From positions 36,890,627 through 36,954,626 of the forward strand of contig NC_077223.1 in assembly GCF_024763615.1 (NCBI RefSeq): a DNA stretch of 64,000 nt, given 5' to 3'. Positions 36,217-48,619 of the stretch are shown here, in pieces. The notes below the pieces were generated by a model. That model saw only the letters and a program-made list of their open reading frames with translations, was not told the origin of the DNA and did no database searches. This DNA is from Phlebotomus papatasi. Its lineage: Eukaryota > Arthropoda > Insecta > Diptera > Psychodidae. Made by a program: the position numbers and the translations under genes. Within the stretch, counting starts at the first letter, position 1; the number at the start of each line of letters is the position of its first letter.

Positions 36217-36733
36217 TAAAAGTTCATGCAAACTTTTACAAAAATCAAGAAGCTGTCAAAGGAGTTATTCAGTGACTATGAAGGGATTTAATAAAAAGAC
36301 AGGAATAATCTGAGGCTTATTGCTTTGATTCTTATTTTGAGGAAACACTTCTGCCACCACGCGAGCAAAACATGAATTAAAAATGTCAATCCTGTGGCGC
36401 TTTGGCTTTTCGAAACCGATCTTCGAATGTCTTTTCTCTTGCGGAAACTCCGAATGCAAGCACGTGTACGATTTAGAGAAAAGCACGTTAAACTTTGAAG
36501 ATTCAAAATAAATTTCAAATCGTAGTGCGACTTCGATAGAGTAAACGCTTTATAATTTCACAAACCATAAAAATGAAAGTAAAATTAAAGGCTTTTTTCA
36601 AACTTTTAATTTTTTTATTATTTCTATTTAATTTTTTAGCAAAAATTTCTGAGAAATTAGGAAATACTTATGAAATGCTTTTACGTAGAATCGGCGCCAC
36701 TTCGAAAAGCAAGGGATTTAACTGTTGGGACTA

Positions 36734-36874
36734 AAGGCCTCTATACATTGGGAGCAATTTTTGACAAAGACTGTTTTTTGTAAGGAAATTGCATGCAGTG
36801 CTCTAGGTCGAAACGTCAAAATTCTGTCAAAAATGCAATTTTTGTCGAAAATTACTGCCAATGTTTAGAGGTCT
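36734..36874. mobile_element. 141-bp hairpin MITE, family M, copy 5
   Basis: Ends AAGGCCTCTATACATTGGGA and the complement GCCAATGTTTAGAGGTCT, TA-flanked. It lies only 517 bp from copy 4 in the same orientation. Confidence 0.8.
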
Positions 36875-37133
36875 TAAGCTTGTGATCCTAGGTGATTTTT
36901 GTCATAATATCCAAATGATGAATAAGTAGGGTTGGACTTTTCTTCATTCTTTCGTCTCTGAATGACATTTTCGTGGATTCGTTCTAAGTCCTAACTAATA
37001 ATGTAGAATTTCTATCACACGTTTCTTTTCTATCACCTTCATTTTGGCTCTGCGATAGGCTCCGTGAGCACATGTTTTGGAGATTTCCCAATACGAACTG
37101 TTGCGGTCTCGATCTACATTACAATACCTCATA

Positions 37134-37318
37134 GGGGAAACTGGGGCACCACTAAACATGAGGACCACCAAACACTGCGATTTTTTAATCGGATATTGGA
37201 TATCAGAGGATAAGACCGATAGGAATTTATAGGCACTATAGGGATGCTTGTCCACTGAAGGAATGGTCGAGATAGTTTAGAAATAAAAATTAGGGTTTGG
37301 TGGTGCCCCAGTTTCCCC
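37134..37318. mobile_element. 185-bp TAGGGG-class hairpin MITE
   Basis: Ends GGGGAAACTGGGGCACCAC and the exact complement GTGGTGCCCCAGTTTCCCC, both next to TA. The near-perfect match of the ends suggests a fairly recent insertion. Confidence 0.85.
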
Positions 37319-38180
37319 TACATCCTTTTTCGGTGTTTTCTGTTTTGTCTTTATTTGGCAAAACGATAAAAGGCACAAAGAAAAAGCTAGGTTATTGAAA
37401 ATTACTAGGTTATTAAAAATCTAATTGAAATTGAATACTGTTAATTTTGTGCTTCTCCAAAATCATTTTGTAATAAAGATTTCTGCAAAACTTCCATAAA
37501 TACTTTACTAGCTATAAATCATACTATCACCCTATGTAACAAAATTCTCTGAGATTCTGTCTATGCTCGAATTCATGGAAGCTAAAACAACGGATCTGCT
37601 ATTATGAAATGTGTAGTATATAATCTCTCAAATTCCCCGTGTGAATGTGGCGCAATTTACAATTTCGTTAATTCTTTCCTGCTATTTGTATGTGTTTTAT
37701 TATTTCTCGTCTTATTCATCATCTTGCGGTTCTTTGATTTTTTTTAACATTTTTTTTGCACTCATCATGTAAGTCATACAAGAAGTTTTGCAAATAATGA
37801 GGTCAGAGGAGTATATTTTTTTTATCTTTTAAAATCCAACGGGTTTTCCTCCATCCTTTAGGTCAATGAATCACGAAATATAACGTCTGCAACAGCAAAA
37901 AGACACTTTTTTATCGTGTCGGAAATTCAACGTTTTTAAGTGACAATCAACATAAAAAAATTAGCACATTTTCGAGCTTTACATCAAGGCCGTACAAGCT
38001 CAAGTCATGCTATTGTGAACTGTTGTTGTTGATCCTAGGCTTTAGCATTGTCGTTTAAATCATATGGCTAAGACGGTTCTAAAATATAATTACGACTACC
38101 TAGAGGTTATCTTAAACTTTGGTGTTTGTAAACTTTTTGGCACTCAAATGTGCTTTTTAATATATACCTTAGTTTTCTAT

Positions 38181-38774
38181 CGGTGCTATCACACTAGGAT
38201 TTTCACAATTTAAATTTAAATTTAATTGAGCCAACTGAGCACTATAAGATTTCTAGAATTTACTTGAAAATTCTCACAGCCAAGACACATTTTGCAAGAA
38301 ATTTGCTCAATTTTAAATATTGCCGCTAGATTTTTGATTGTGAATGACTCCGGAAAATGTGTGATAGTACTTAGAATGTCTTATAAGTCACTTATCTGTT
38401 ATTCAGAAGGATCCCCAAAGCCAGAAGAAAGATTTGTAGGGAAAAGGCTGATAAAGGGACTCTCATACATCTTGTTGAAAATCTGTGTGAAGTCATATAA
38501 ACAGGAGATTTCTTGGCACAATAATGACTTTGGAGGAACTTAGCAAATTACTCCCGAAACTGAAGCTTCACTCGCGTACAAGTTTATCACTAAATTGCAG
38601 TACTTGTCCTATTTTTTGGCCACAAATAATAATTAATTACGAGTAAATAAATTTAATAAGAACAATTTGGTTCAAAAGGATACTTGTTCAATTGCAATAA
38701 AATTTAAATTAATGACCAATTTTAACATTATAATTTGCTGAATTAAAATTTAATTGAGCAACCACATTTATGCT
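38181..38774. mobile_element. Family R transposon, copy 2, right end lost
   Basis: It follows the 33877-34634 copy closely from the CGGTGCTATCACACTAGGAT end through ATTGAGCAACCACATTTATG, then breaks off. The sequence at once turns into the inverted retroelement fragment at 38785, so that insertion or a linked deletion removed the last ~130 bp. Confidence 0.8.
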
Positions 38775-38784
38775 ATTTTACTCA

Positions 38785-39100
38785 GGGAAACACATTAACT
38801 ATCTCCAGCACTTTCGGCTTGGTCTCCAAGCCTTCATCAGTGGTCAAGTCTTGTAATTTTTCTCTGAGACTCGTTCAGGGTTTTGGTCTGGATTACAACA
38901 GGACATGAGAGGGAACAGGGGCACTATTCTTACACTGTCTTTTACAATTTTTATGTAATATTTGGCACAATTTTCGGATCTTCTTCTTCGTCTTGGGTCC
39001 TGAACGATTCTCAGAGAAAAATTGCAAGACTTGACCACTGATGAAGGCTTGGAGACCAAGCCGAAAGCTCTGGAGATAGTTGATGTGTTTCCATGTGTAA
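38785..39100. repeat. Inverted pair of hammerhead-like retroelement ends
   Basis: Two arms of about 95 bp face each other: the left (38785-38880) is the complement of the right (39000-39095). Each holds ACCACTGATGAAGGCTTGG then a matching CCAAGCC and GAAA. In the right arm CTGATGA is 39038-39044, the stem GGCTTGG/CCAAGCC is 39046-39052 with 39056-39062, and GAAA is 39063-39066, followed by GCTC and TGG. The left arm has GTGC in place of GCTC. Penelope-like elements often have terminal repeats in inverted order, which would fit. Confidence 0.5.
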
Positions 39101-41412
39101 TTGTCTCTTCCCGACGACTTCCGGATTTCCCTATTGATTGCAATTAACGTCGGCTTATTTCCACATATGGCTATAAGTCTTAGGTCTGAAGCCGGCCTTA
39201 CAATAACTTGTGAGCGGTATATACACCTTTTCCGACTTATCATAATATATATATTTTAATTCCTAATGGTGTAGAAATTCTTCCCCACCCCTTATATATT
39301 TTTCAGTCTTTAATTTATTAGTGCCGTGGAACATGTAAGAGTATGTTTTATTTTGACAGAAATTTAACACATAAGAAGCAAACAGCTGATAAAATTAAAT
39401 TAGTGCTTTTAATTTTATGATATTTGCCATGAGAGTTTAATTGCAAATGTATTGTGACATATTTTAAACTCAGTCATTGATAATTCAGTCATTCTTATCA
39501 ATTTGTCATAGTATTGCTGTAGGCAGGAAATAAAAATCAAAATGATAATGAACGTAGCACTTAACACAAAAATAGCAATTGATAATCAAACACGCGTTTA
39601 TTATTATTTATTTTTTTTATTGTTGATTTAATAAATTACATTCCTCTCTGAAATATATTTTTTCTAATATCTTGGGAACTTGAGAGAAATGTCAATTGAT
39701 GAAATGGAAATTATAGCTGGGATTTTTTGAATTAATTGCGTTGAATGGAATGAAAATCGATCTGAAACATGACATTTTTCTTGCGTGTCGATGAATATAT
39801 GATGTGAACGAGAAAAAAAGGCTGAGGGAATTGTAAAATAATTTCACAGAATTTAGCAAAATTGAATTTTAATGAGAATTCATCGAGTTCTCTTCAAAAT
39901 TAATCCCATTGAAGTGGCCCAGAAATTGGTGGGTGGGATGTTTGTGGGTATTGTAATTCGGTGAACTTGAAAGCTTCATTAAATCGATTTATGTGACTCG
40001 TTGGTTATTTTGTCAGGATGAAATAACAATTGCAAAGAGGAGGTACATGAGATTGGCCAAAGAGTGGTCATCAATTAAAGCAAAAGGTGACACTTTGGAC
40101 AGGGAAATTTGTGAAAGCTACATAATTTTCAATTGTGGTCAGACTGGAGAGTGTTCGAACTTGACCTTCGTTTTAGATCATTTTGCGTGTCAAAAACCTC
40201 GTTGGTGAGAGGCAACGTGCAATTGGTCACAGTTCAAATAGCTATCTACAATTTAACAACCACGTAGAGAACTTATCGATTTTCTATTGTTTTATCCTTT
40301 ATTTTCATAATTGCTTTTCCCATTTCGAAGACTCTTCATATTGTACTAAGAACTACCTGTTACCGGCTTCTCTTTTGTTTTGCAATTAGGTTGAAAATAG
40401 AATACCGCAAAACTTGCGATGAGAAGGTTAATTGGTGCATATATGAAAATTGTTTTGAGGGTATTATAAGTACACTTGAAAAGGAAAAAACCTGAAGGTT
40501 TCGCATTGTAAAAATCCAATAAATTATACATATTTTGAGTATTTAGGGGAAAGCGGAGTAATGTGAGTGCTTTCCAGTAGAGTTTCCTGAAGAAAAAAAA
40601 ATTTGAAGATCGGTTTCGAGAGCTAACACAAAATTTGGCTATTTACAAATGCAGTTTAAAAAATTCGAAGATCGGTTTCGAAAACCAAACACAAGATATT
40701 TTTACATCTTATTATTCTTGAAATTAAAGCAACAAGGCTCATTTAATTATAATTCTCCTCATAATCACTAAGCAATACCTTTACCGTTTTCCTGGGGAGA
40801 CCTGTAGTGAAGTCGGTCGGCAGCCGCAAACAGTTGATTGAAATAAATTTGAATTGAATTGAATTGAATTTAACACCTTAATGTGATACTTTATAAAACT
40901 TAACCACCTTGTGCGAAAATTTAGTTTGAAAATTCGAAACTAGGTTTGGATTCTTCGAACATCAAAAACTGCGCAAAAAGAGTTTCATTGCGCCCAAACA
41001 GAAGTAGATTTTGATTCTCCAATAGTGTCTTGGATGAAAGATAAATGGAACATCTATTTGCACAAAAAATCGTTGATGTTCGAAGAATTCAAATTCAGTT
41101 TAGAATTTTCATACTAAATTTTCGAACAAAGTGGGGAAAATTTAACAAATATCACACTAAAAAGCTGGCAAAAGAGTTACTCAGTGATTATGGAGTGACT
41201 AAATACTGGGGCCACTGGGGCAAGAACAGTAAACGTCTTTCTGTTTTTTCCTCACAATAATGTGAAGATCGTCACATTTTGACACTTGAGCACTTCGAAA
41301 TTCGAACAGGATGTAACTTCCGCCACCTTGCGAAAGTAATAAGAAGTAAGAAAGTCTCTTCTTTGGATCTTTAGATAGATTTTCGATTTTTTCAAGATCT
41401 GCTTCTGTAGAT
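39101..41412 (+). other. YPEL intron 1, AT-rich with decayed repeats
   Basis: A frame at 39993-40208 is unsupported. One TAGGGG-type half arm lies near 40546. Parts of the dispersed TTCGAACATYAACGACATTTTGTGCAA family lie at 40915-41100 in both orientations. Confidence 0.4.
40806..40872 (+). mobile_element. 3' end of a retroposon, family T, copy 2
   Basis: GTGAAGTCGGTCGGCAGCCG matches the other two copies and is followed by a tail of GAATT repeats (40849-40870). The tail differs from that of the other copies, as expected of independent insertions. Confidence 0.6.
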
Positions 41413-41640
41413 AGTATTCGAATACCTGACATTTTGTGCAAGTAGAATGTCATTCACCTTTTACCAGAGACACTTCTGGGGAATCATACTTTAGCTGTGA
41501 GAACATGGATCTACGATAATTCAAATAAGTTCGAATATTGTTTACTAAAATATCGCATAATTTTTCGTACATTTGTTGAAACAGGAACTTTGAATAAATA
41601 CATCCTATAAACAATTACTCAATCTTATTTATTTTTTATT
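41413..41640. repeat. Direct repeat D, copy 1
   Basis: About 228 bp starting GTATTCGAATACCTGACATT, nearly identical to 44711-44937 (roughly one change per 15 bases by eye). Both run through CATTCACCTTTTACCAGAGACAC to AACAATTAnTCAATCTTATT. Confidence 0.85.
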
Positions 41641-43305
41641 TACGTTTTATCCAAGACCCTATTGTAATTAACCTCTAACTGTAAATTGGAAGATTTCCTG
41701 TTCAAATTTCGAAGTACCCAGAGTTTCAATATGTAACGAACGATTTTCTCTTTCTTATTATTTTTTGGTGCGAAACAAAACCAAAAAGATCTAAGAATTA
41801 GAAATAATTAGCTAATATTTTTTTCAAATAATTTTCAAAAACTGATTTGAATGTACTTATCGTACTTATCAGTTCAAATGACTATACTTGTGAACTCAAG
41901 GACTTTCTTCCGGTTGCTCTTCTCAATATTGATTATAACGACATACAAATTAATAGGTTAAGTCTTAAGAATTAAAATTCTGCCACATCATTCCTATTCA
42001 AGTTGCCTTGCACTCCCCTACTCCAAAACTAGTAATCAATTTAGTTTTTTTTTTGCTCGTGCGAACCTTCGATATTCAAGAAAACATAATGATGAACAAT
42101 TTAATGTCCTTGACTCACATGTTACGTTTGGTCGCCAAACTGTTAAAAATAGATTTCACTGAACATGGTATTTTCTGATAGTAAACTTTTGTTTATAATC
42201 ATAAATTAAATTTGCAAGAGGAGATAGTATTGATTTTTTTGTATTCTTATACACACATAAAGAATTGTAATCAATAAAAAAAACGGTCAATACTGTCCTA
42301 GTATTATAACCGTGAACCATTAAATCATGAAATAGAATAAAATGTTTGCTTTCTCACTTTTTTACAATAAATTGACGAATTTCCTGGCACATAATTAAAT
42401 AAATATTTCTTCTCTATTTCGCACAAATGCAATAGGTGTGTATATGAAATAAAATCATTGAACCTCATGGACTCCAAACAAGTTATCTTGAAATTTTTGA
42501 GTGGCTTGTCGGTTATAAAAATACAATTTCATTTAATTGTTATTTAATGGATAGAAAAAAAATACCTTAGTGATAAAGGAAATATTAAACCAAAAATATA
42601 TTAGTAGTGCGTATTTCAGGGTTTTCTTCGCAGTTACAAATTTTGTTTAGATATTTCATTAAACTTCCGGGTTACGAAAAGTTTTGTTGAACAAGTCTTA
42701 CGGCTTAGCTCTATTTTCTTTATACTTTATCAGTGTCAACTCTAATCAAGTTCAGTACCATTTTTTCAGTTCATCGCATTTTGTTTTGCTTTTCAATGAG
42801 AGATAGTGGAAAATACAGATTACAGTTTCGTTAACACGTGTTACTTTTAATCAAAAATCAAAATAGTTTATTTTCTTTCTAGTTCCTTAAACAGCTGATT
42901 TTTATTTTTTTTTTATTTTCGAATTTATTTTTGTAAACATGATTTCGAAACTGTTGAGTTCTTCAAATTGTTTTGAAAATAAAGATTTATTTATAATTGT
43001 CGAAAGTTGTCCAATTTACAGCCAGTCATTAATTATGAAACGTGTCTTGACTAATAGGTAAATATAAAATTTTATTTTTATATAAAATGTCGTTCATTAT
43101 TGAAAAATTCAATTTGAATTTTGAATTTTCGAACTTAATTTTAAAGTGTTAAATTATTAAAGTGCTCAAGAATCAAGAAATTAAAATCTCTTTAGTCTTT
43201 GGGATCGATCTACTGATTTTTTAAACCGTGGCACAAATGTGTACATTTCCTGAATTTTGCAAAAAAAAGAAACAAGATAGCTGAATTTGAAAGATGTGTC
43301 CAGGA
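41641..43305 (+). other. YPEL intron 1, AT-rich, nothing recognised
   Basis: No shared repeats or exons seen. Confidence 0.4.
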
Positions 43306-43662
43306 GGGGAATTCTGTAACACTCTGGCAATGCCATATGACAAATTGGGTTCGAATATTAGGAGAGCTTTTTCGAAAATGCGATTCTGTAGCCGTGATAT
43401 TGGTATTTCAGCTCACGTGGCATTGTTAGAAGTCACATATTTGAGATTTATGGCAATTCAAATGACAATAAATTTAGTTAAACAAATCAATAAAGACGTA
43501 CTGTATTTTCATAAAATCATCAAGTAAAGGATTTTCATTAAAAATTCAATGAATTGCATTTTCGACATTTTCGAACTCATATGATATGACAAAGAAAGCT
43601 CGAATTGCATTGTCAGGTTTCGAAGTCACGCGTTACAATGCCACGAAAATTACAGAATCCCC
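43306..43662. mobile_element. Palindromic MITE (GGGGAATTCTGTAA type)
   Basis: Ends GGGGAATTCTGTAACACTCT and the complement AATTACAGAATCCCC; further in, CTGGCAATGCCA pairs with ATGCCACG and TTCGAA motifs recur. The 77-codon frame inside is not taken as coding. Confidence 0.65.
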
Positions 43663-44465
43663 TACAGGCGTTCACAGCTGAAGTTTCTCCAAGCGAGAAA
43701 ACCTTCGAAGATAGGTTTTAAAAGTCATTGAATAGACATTTATGATTCTCGTCTCTTCCGCGTGGCGACTGAAATTTTTCCTGTCCGAAGTTTGAAGTGT
43801 CTCGAGTATTATGTCAATTGAACATTAGTCAATCTTCACTTTGACATTTGTGAAAAATTATATAAGGTAACTACCATCATTATACTGCTATCCCATCCTC
43901 TCGCTCACTAATAACATTCCCGATTTGAAAGCTCGCTCCGATTGAGTTTTTTTTCTGTACCAATTCGAAAGTATATCAGAGAGAACTTACCTAAAACCCC
44001 GTTGGAAGTTTGAACGTTTAAATCGACGAGTTACATGAAAGTGAGCAAGTTCATCAAAAGAATATTTACTTTAATGAAATGCAATTCAAACGTTTTTCCA
44101 TCCGGAAATTTCACAAAATTACACAAAAATTCACTTTTTGTAGCAAATGTTTACTTTTGTTGACATTATTGACGACAATCAGCGCTAAAGCGGCGAGTAC
44201 GTGAACTTACACTTCAGGCTTCCTGTAGATTTTCGAATTCGAATAGATTTAGCTTGGCTTGAACTGGCTTTGTCTCTTCGAAAGATTATTACTGATCGGA
44301 GCCAATTTCTTTAACCACTGTAATTTTTTTTAACAGCTTTTTAGTGTAGTAATTAATAAATTTTCCATACCTTGTAGGGTCGGAGGAATGTCTGTTCGAC
44401 AGGGAACCCCTATTGACACTTTTGTCAAAATGTTGAATATTATTTAATGTATCTAGTAAAATATA

Positions 44466-44540
44466 AGTTGGTTGTGAAGTCGGCGGCAGCCGCAGATGGT
44501 TTAAGAGCAAATAAATCTATATCTATCTATCTATCTATAT
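44466..44540 (+). mobile_element. 3' end of a retroposon, family T, copy 3
   Basis: GTTGGTTGTGAAGTCGGCGG then CAGCCGCAGATGG matches 20763-20806. It ends in an (ATCT)n microsatellite tail (44519-44537). Confidence 0.65.
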
Positions 44541-44710
44541 AACGTTTTTTCTGTAATATACATTTTACTATAAACAGACAAGTTCAAATTTTATATCCCA
44601 AATGGTACAGAGTAGAGTGTCAATAGGTGCTGACACGAGTTCTTAAAGTGTCAATAGACGTTCCTTTCACTCTATAAAAATTTTGTTTCAAAATTCGAAA
44701 TTGCGTTTCA

Positions 44711-44937
44711 AGTATTCGATCACCTGACATTTTGTGCAAGTAGAATGTCATTCACCTTTTACCAGAGACACTTTTGGGGAATCATACTTTATCTGTGAAA
44801 ACACCAATCTATGATAATTCAAAAAAGTCGAATATTGTTTACTAAAATATTGCATAATTTTTCGTACATTTGTTAAAACAGCAACTTTGAATAAATACAT
44901 CCTATAAACAATTAGTCAATCTTATTCATTTTTTTTT
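44711..44937. repeat. Direct repeat D, copy 2
   Basis: Second copy of the 41413-41640 block in the same orientation, 3.3 kb away. Confidence 0.85.
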
Positions 44938-44940
44938 AAT

Positions 44941-47048
44941 ATTTTTTTGTAAAGTATCCCATAATATGTTTTGCAAAATGAAAAATTAAATTTTTAGGTA
45001 AACTTTTTTGCATTAAGATTTGTAAATATGTTATGTGAGGTAGAAGAACTGTTTGAAGTTTGAACTAGTTACTCTTTTCTCTGCAATATCAAATTCATAT
45101 TTACGAATCAAAAATAAATTGTGTGTTACCTATATGTAACTTACTACTATGTTGATACGTCTGTGAAACATACAACACAAAGGGAGATTAAATACGTTCC
45201 TGTGTGGAGTATGATAAGAGAAAATGCGCAGATTTTATATTGGCAAACTGTTGAGGCTTGCAGCTGTATATTTATAGTCTTGACAGCTGGATGACAAGAT
45301 GTTAATTGTGTTTTGTTTTTCATCCACTTATCGATTATCAATTTTCCCCCACTCCCGGTATAAAATTATCTGCTTCTCTCTAGGTTTCCCATTCATTGGC
45401 ACGTACAAGTAGTGCTACAATTGCTCTATGTCAATATGTGTAATAATTAATATCTGCGTGATGGATTTCCTGGTGTTATCACGATGGAATCAGGTGCTAA
45501 TATGATATGGGAAAATTATTAACACTGTCCACCCCAATGTGACCTACTTTACTTCCCCTTAAATTTTCTCTTATGTCGCATGATAACCCTTTTGCAAAAA
45601 AAAAAATTAAGATCAAGTAGAAAAAAGGCTCTCTTAAAGCTCATTGAGATAATAGCAATATAACATTGGCGGAAATTTCCAAATTAATATTGTTCTACTC
45701 ATTGAAGCCATATATCATTTATGATTAAGAGAAATCAATAAGTCATTGACATTTCGAGAAATTATACAATTTTGTTTTCTTTTATTTTTAACCCGCATTC
45801 CTTTCGTCACTTTTGTAGGTTTCACAGCTGTGACACACGCCTTCAGCCGGCAGAAACGGCATTAAACATCATTCGGAAGTTGTATTGCTAGAAGGAAGTA
45901 GCTTGCAATTGTCCAGGGTCCATAGAAAAGGATTCACGTTGTCAAATTAACGAACGACTTCGTAGGACTTCCTACATTTTTCTGGACAATTTCTTCTTTA
46001 GGAGGAATATTTTAGTTTTTCGGACTGGACATCGATAGGGAAAGTCAAGTAAGTTTCAGAGAAATCCCAATATAAATTTTTATTTTGCCTTTTAATTTCT
46101 TTTCTAAGCCTAATTCATTTTTATTTGAAAATGCTAGTGCATTATTGCAATAGAAAAAAATATCAATTAATGTAATGTTTGAAAGACTTTGCCGTATTCG
46201 AAATGATCATTTTCTATTGGTTAACCCTTATAACTTCCAGAAACAAGAAATTGGGTAATGAAAAACTACAACTTTCATCAAAAATCCATTGATAAAAAGA
46301 ACTGTTTAGCTAATTGGTTGCAAAAAAAGGTAAAATTATTTCAAATTAAATTCTTCGTCAAGCGGTTTTCGATCTTTTTTTTTATGCTGTTCGAAATCAG
46401 AGTTTTAGAAATTCGGAGATTGGTTTCTAAAGCCAAAAAGATTAGAAATTTCGAATTTCGATAACTCCGAATGAGCATATGTGATTGCCCGTTCGAATTG
46501 TGAAGTGTCTATGGTGTTAAATGCATCAATCTTCATAATACACTCAGTACTTCGTTATTCGGCACTTCTATATCCGGCTGACAGCTGTCAAAACACTGAC
46601 GGTTGATGAATTCAATTTTTTTTACTAAGCGTGCACTTCTCCTGTATGATTTTAATTTGTTCAACTTTCTTAATAAACAATGCATAATTATTGTAATACA
46701 AAATAAAATGTAAATATACCACAAAGAAAATCCTTTTCTTCAAACCAAGCTCAAAATAGAAAAACAGTTGATCAAATTCTAAAACCCTAAATGACATTAT
46801 GTCCTCTAATCATACGGATATCGAAAGAGCTAAGTACACTGTAAAAACAAATCAAATCAACAAATAGAATTAAAAGAAAAGTCCTGTAATATCTTCTTAA
46901 TGTGATATTTCATAAATTTTTAAAAGCTTTAGCTTTTGAAAAATTCAAAATTCGGTATGAATTTTTCGAATATTAACGACATTTTGTGTGTAGCGATTTG
47001 GCAAAGATACTTGTAGATATCCAAATTCCGGTCATTAATAGCACCGTA
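44941..47048 (+). other. YPEL intron 1, AT-rich with one GC-richer patch
   Basis: The patch 45815-46030 (after a TTTTGTAG) is less AT-rich, but all frames are short. ACAGCTGTCAAA-type motifs occur at 46581 and in related form at 45281. A fragment of the dispersed TTCGAATATTAACGACATTTTGTG family lies at 46963-46990. Confidence 0.35.
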
Positions 47049-47910
47049 AGGTAAATGTCCTAATTCAAAACCATTTCCAGACGCTTTAACTTTGACAGAA
47101 GGTTTAACACTTAAAGTTCAATTTTTTTTCTGAGGAGAATTACATAAATTTGCACCTTGACTCTTCTAGAATGTGACTGTTTAGTGAAAATTCTTTAAAT
47201 ATAATTTGAAAACTTCTTACAAGAAAAATACGCGAGCGTAAAATGCTTCTATTGAAAACAAATTAAGCCAAATGGAGACAAGGGAAAGTTTCTAATTGGA
47301 GACAAACAGTTTAAGTGAAACCGCGACGAAAGACTTCAAAAACCTTGTTGAGTTACTCCTAAGCGCAGAATTTGTTCTTATTCCTCGTCTTTTCCCGTTT
47401 CTTATCTAAAACAATAAGAAAATCGCTCCAAAAGAAATCATATTTCCGGGGTTTCCTATTGAAGCATTTGCAGACACTTAAGAAAAACCCTTTTTGTTCA
47501 CGAAATAGGTAATTAATTCATTTGAAAACTTCACGTACCGTTAACAATAAAGATTAGCACTTAATTTAATTAAAATTAGCCAGAAATATGACAAAAATGT
47601 TAAACAAAGCGAATAAACAACAGTCACCTCATTGTGTTTTTCATTGGAAAACATGGTCGATCTATGAAAAATTCAATGGTGAAAATGTACACTTTTAATT
47701 TTTCTGAAAAATTGACAAATTAAAATTTGTGAATATGAATGGATTTTCGCTTTATTTGGACCAAAATTAACTAAATAATGAAACTGAGGTATAGAAAATT
47801 TATAAATATAGTAATTTAGTACTGTATTTATCATGAAAACAATGACGTTTCCATTTGGAGTAGCGAAAAATTTCCATTTGAAGAAGGTTTTGAATTAGCT
47901 TAATTTACCC
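47049..47910. mobile_element. 862-bp TAGGG-class element
   Basis: The left end AGGTAAATGTCCTAATTCAA then AACC, and the right end complement GGGTAAATTAAGCTAATTCA then AAACC, are both TA-flanked. A CAAATGGAGACAAG / CCATTTG motif repeats inside. No coding frame. Confidence 0.6.
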
Positions 47911-48619
47911 TACTTCTTCCAAGTGAAGAATTATGAAAGATTGAATTCAAAAGCCAAATAAGCCATTTTGACTTTGTAATAATTCCGCTATAGGGCCTAA
48001 AATTTTCTGTATGAATTTCAAAATGCAGCAAGTGACAATTTTTAGCCTGGTATTTCAAGAATTGCACAAATTTGCTTTAAAAATAATTTATTTCAAATTA
48101 ATTTTAACCATTCGAACTTTGAAAAAATACTCGACATTTTTTCCAAGTTCAGGCCCTTTTAGTCAAGACACATTTAGGTAAAGAAAATACTGCTCTGAAT
48201 ACGCGGTTGAGCTGAAATAAAATACAATGTTTCTGGTAAAATTCAATAAGTTTTTAAGTACAATAAGCTTCTTTGAGAAGTAAATTGAATTTTTAAGATT
48301 TTTTTGTTCGAATCGGAAACTTTTTGACAGTTTATTAAGATGAATTCCGAAAATTAAATTTTCGAGAAGAAAGTGTTCAAAATATCGCGCAAAATTGCTG
48401 TCAGTTTCTTCAAAGGTTTTATTCCAAATTCGATAGGCGAAAATCGAACTTCATTCCTTAAGTGTCTGGATTCTCTGAACATCACATCAGCATAAATGCA
48501 AAGCATTTTTATATTACCTTGATAGAAGATTTTTTTTTTGAGTTTATTTTGCTACATTCTTGTCCGAAAATATTTGTGGATAATTTGCTATTTTCTTTTT
48601 TTTTCTTTTACCTTTTTAG
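47911..48619 (+). other. End of YPEL intron 1
   Basis: AT-rich sequence ending in a long pyrimidine tract (48586-48617) and the AG at 48618-48619. Confidence 0.5.
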
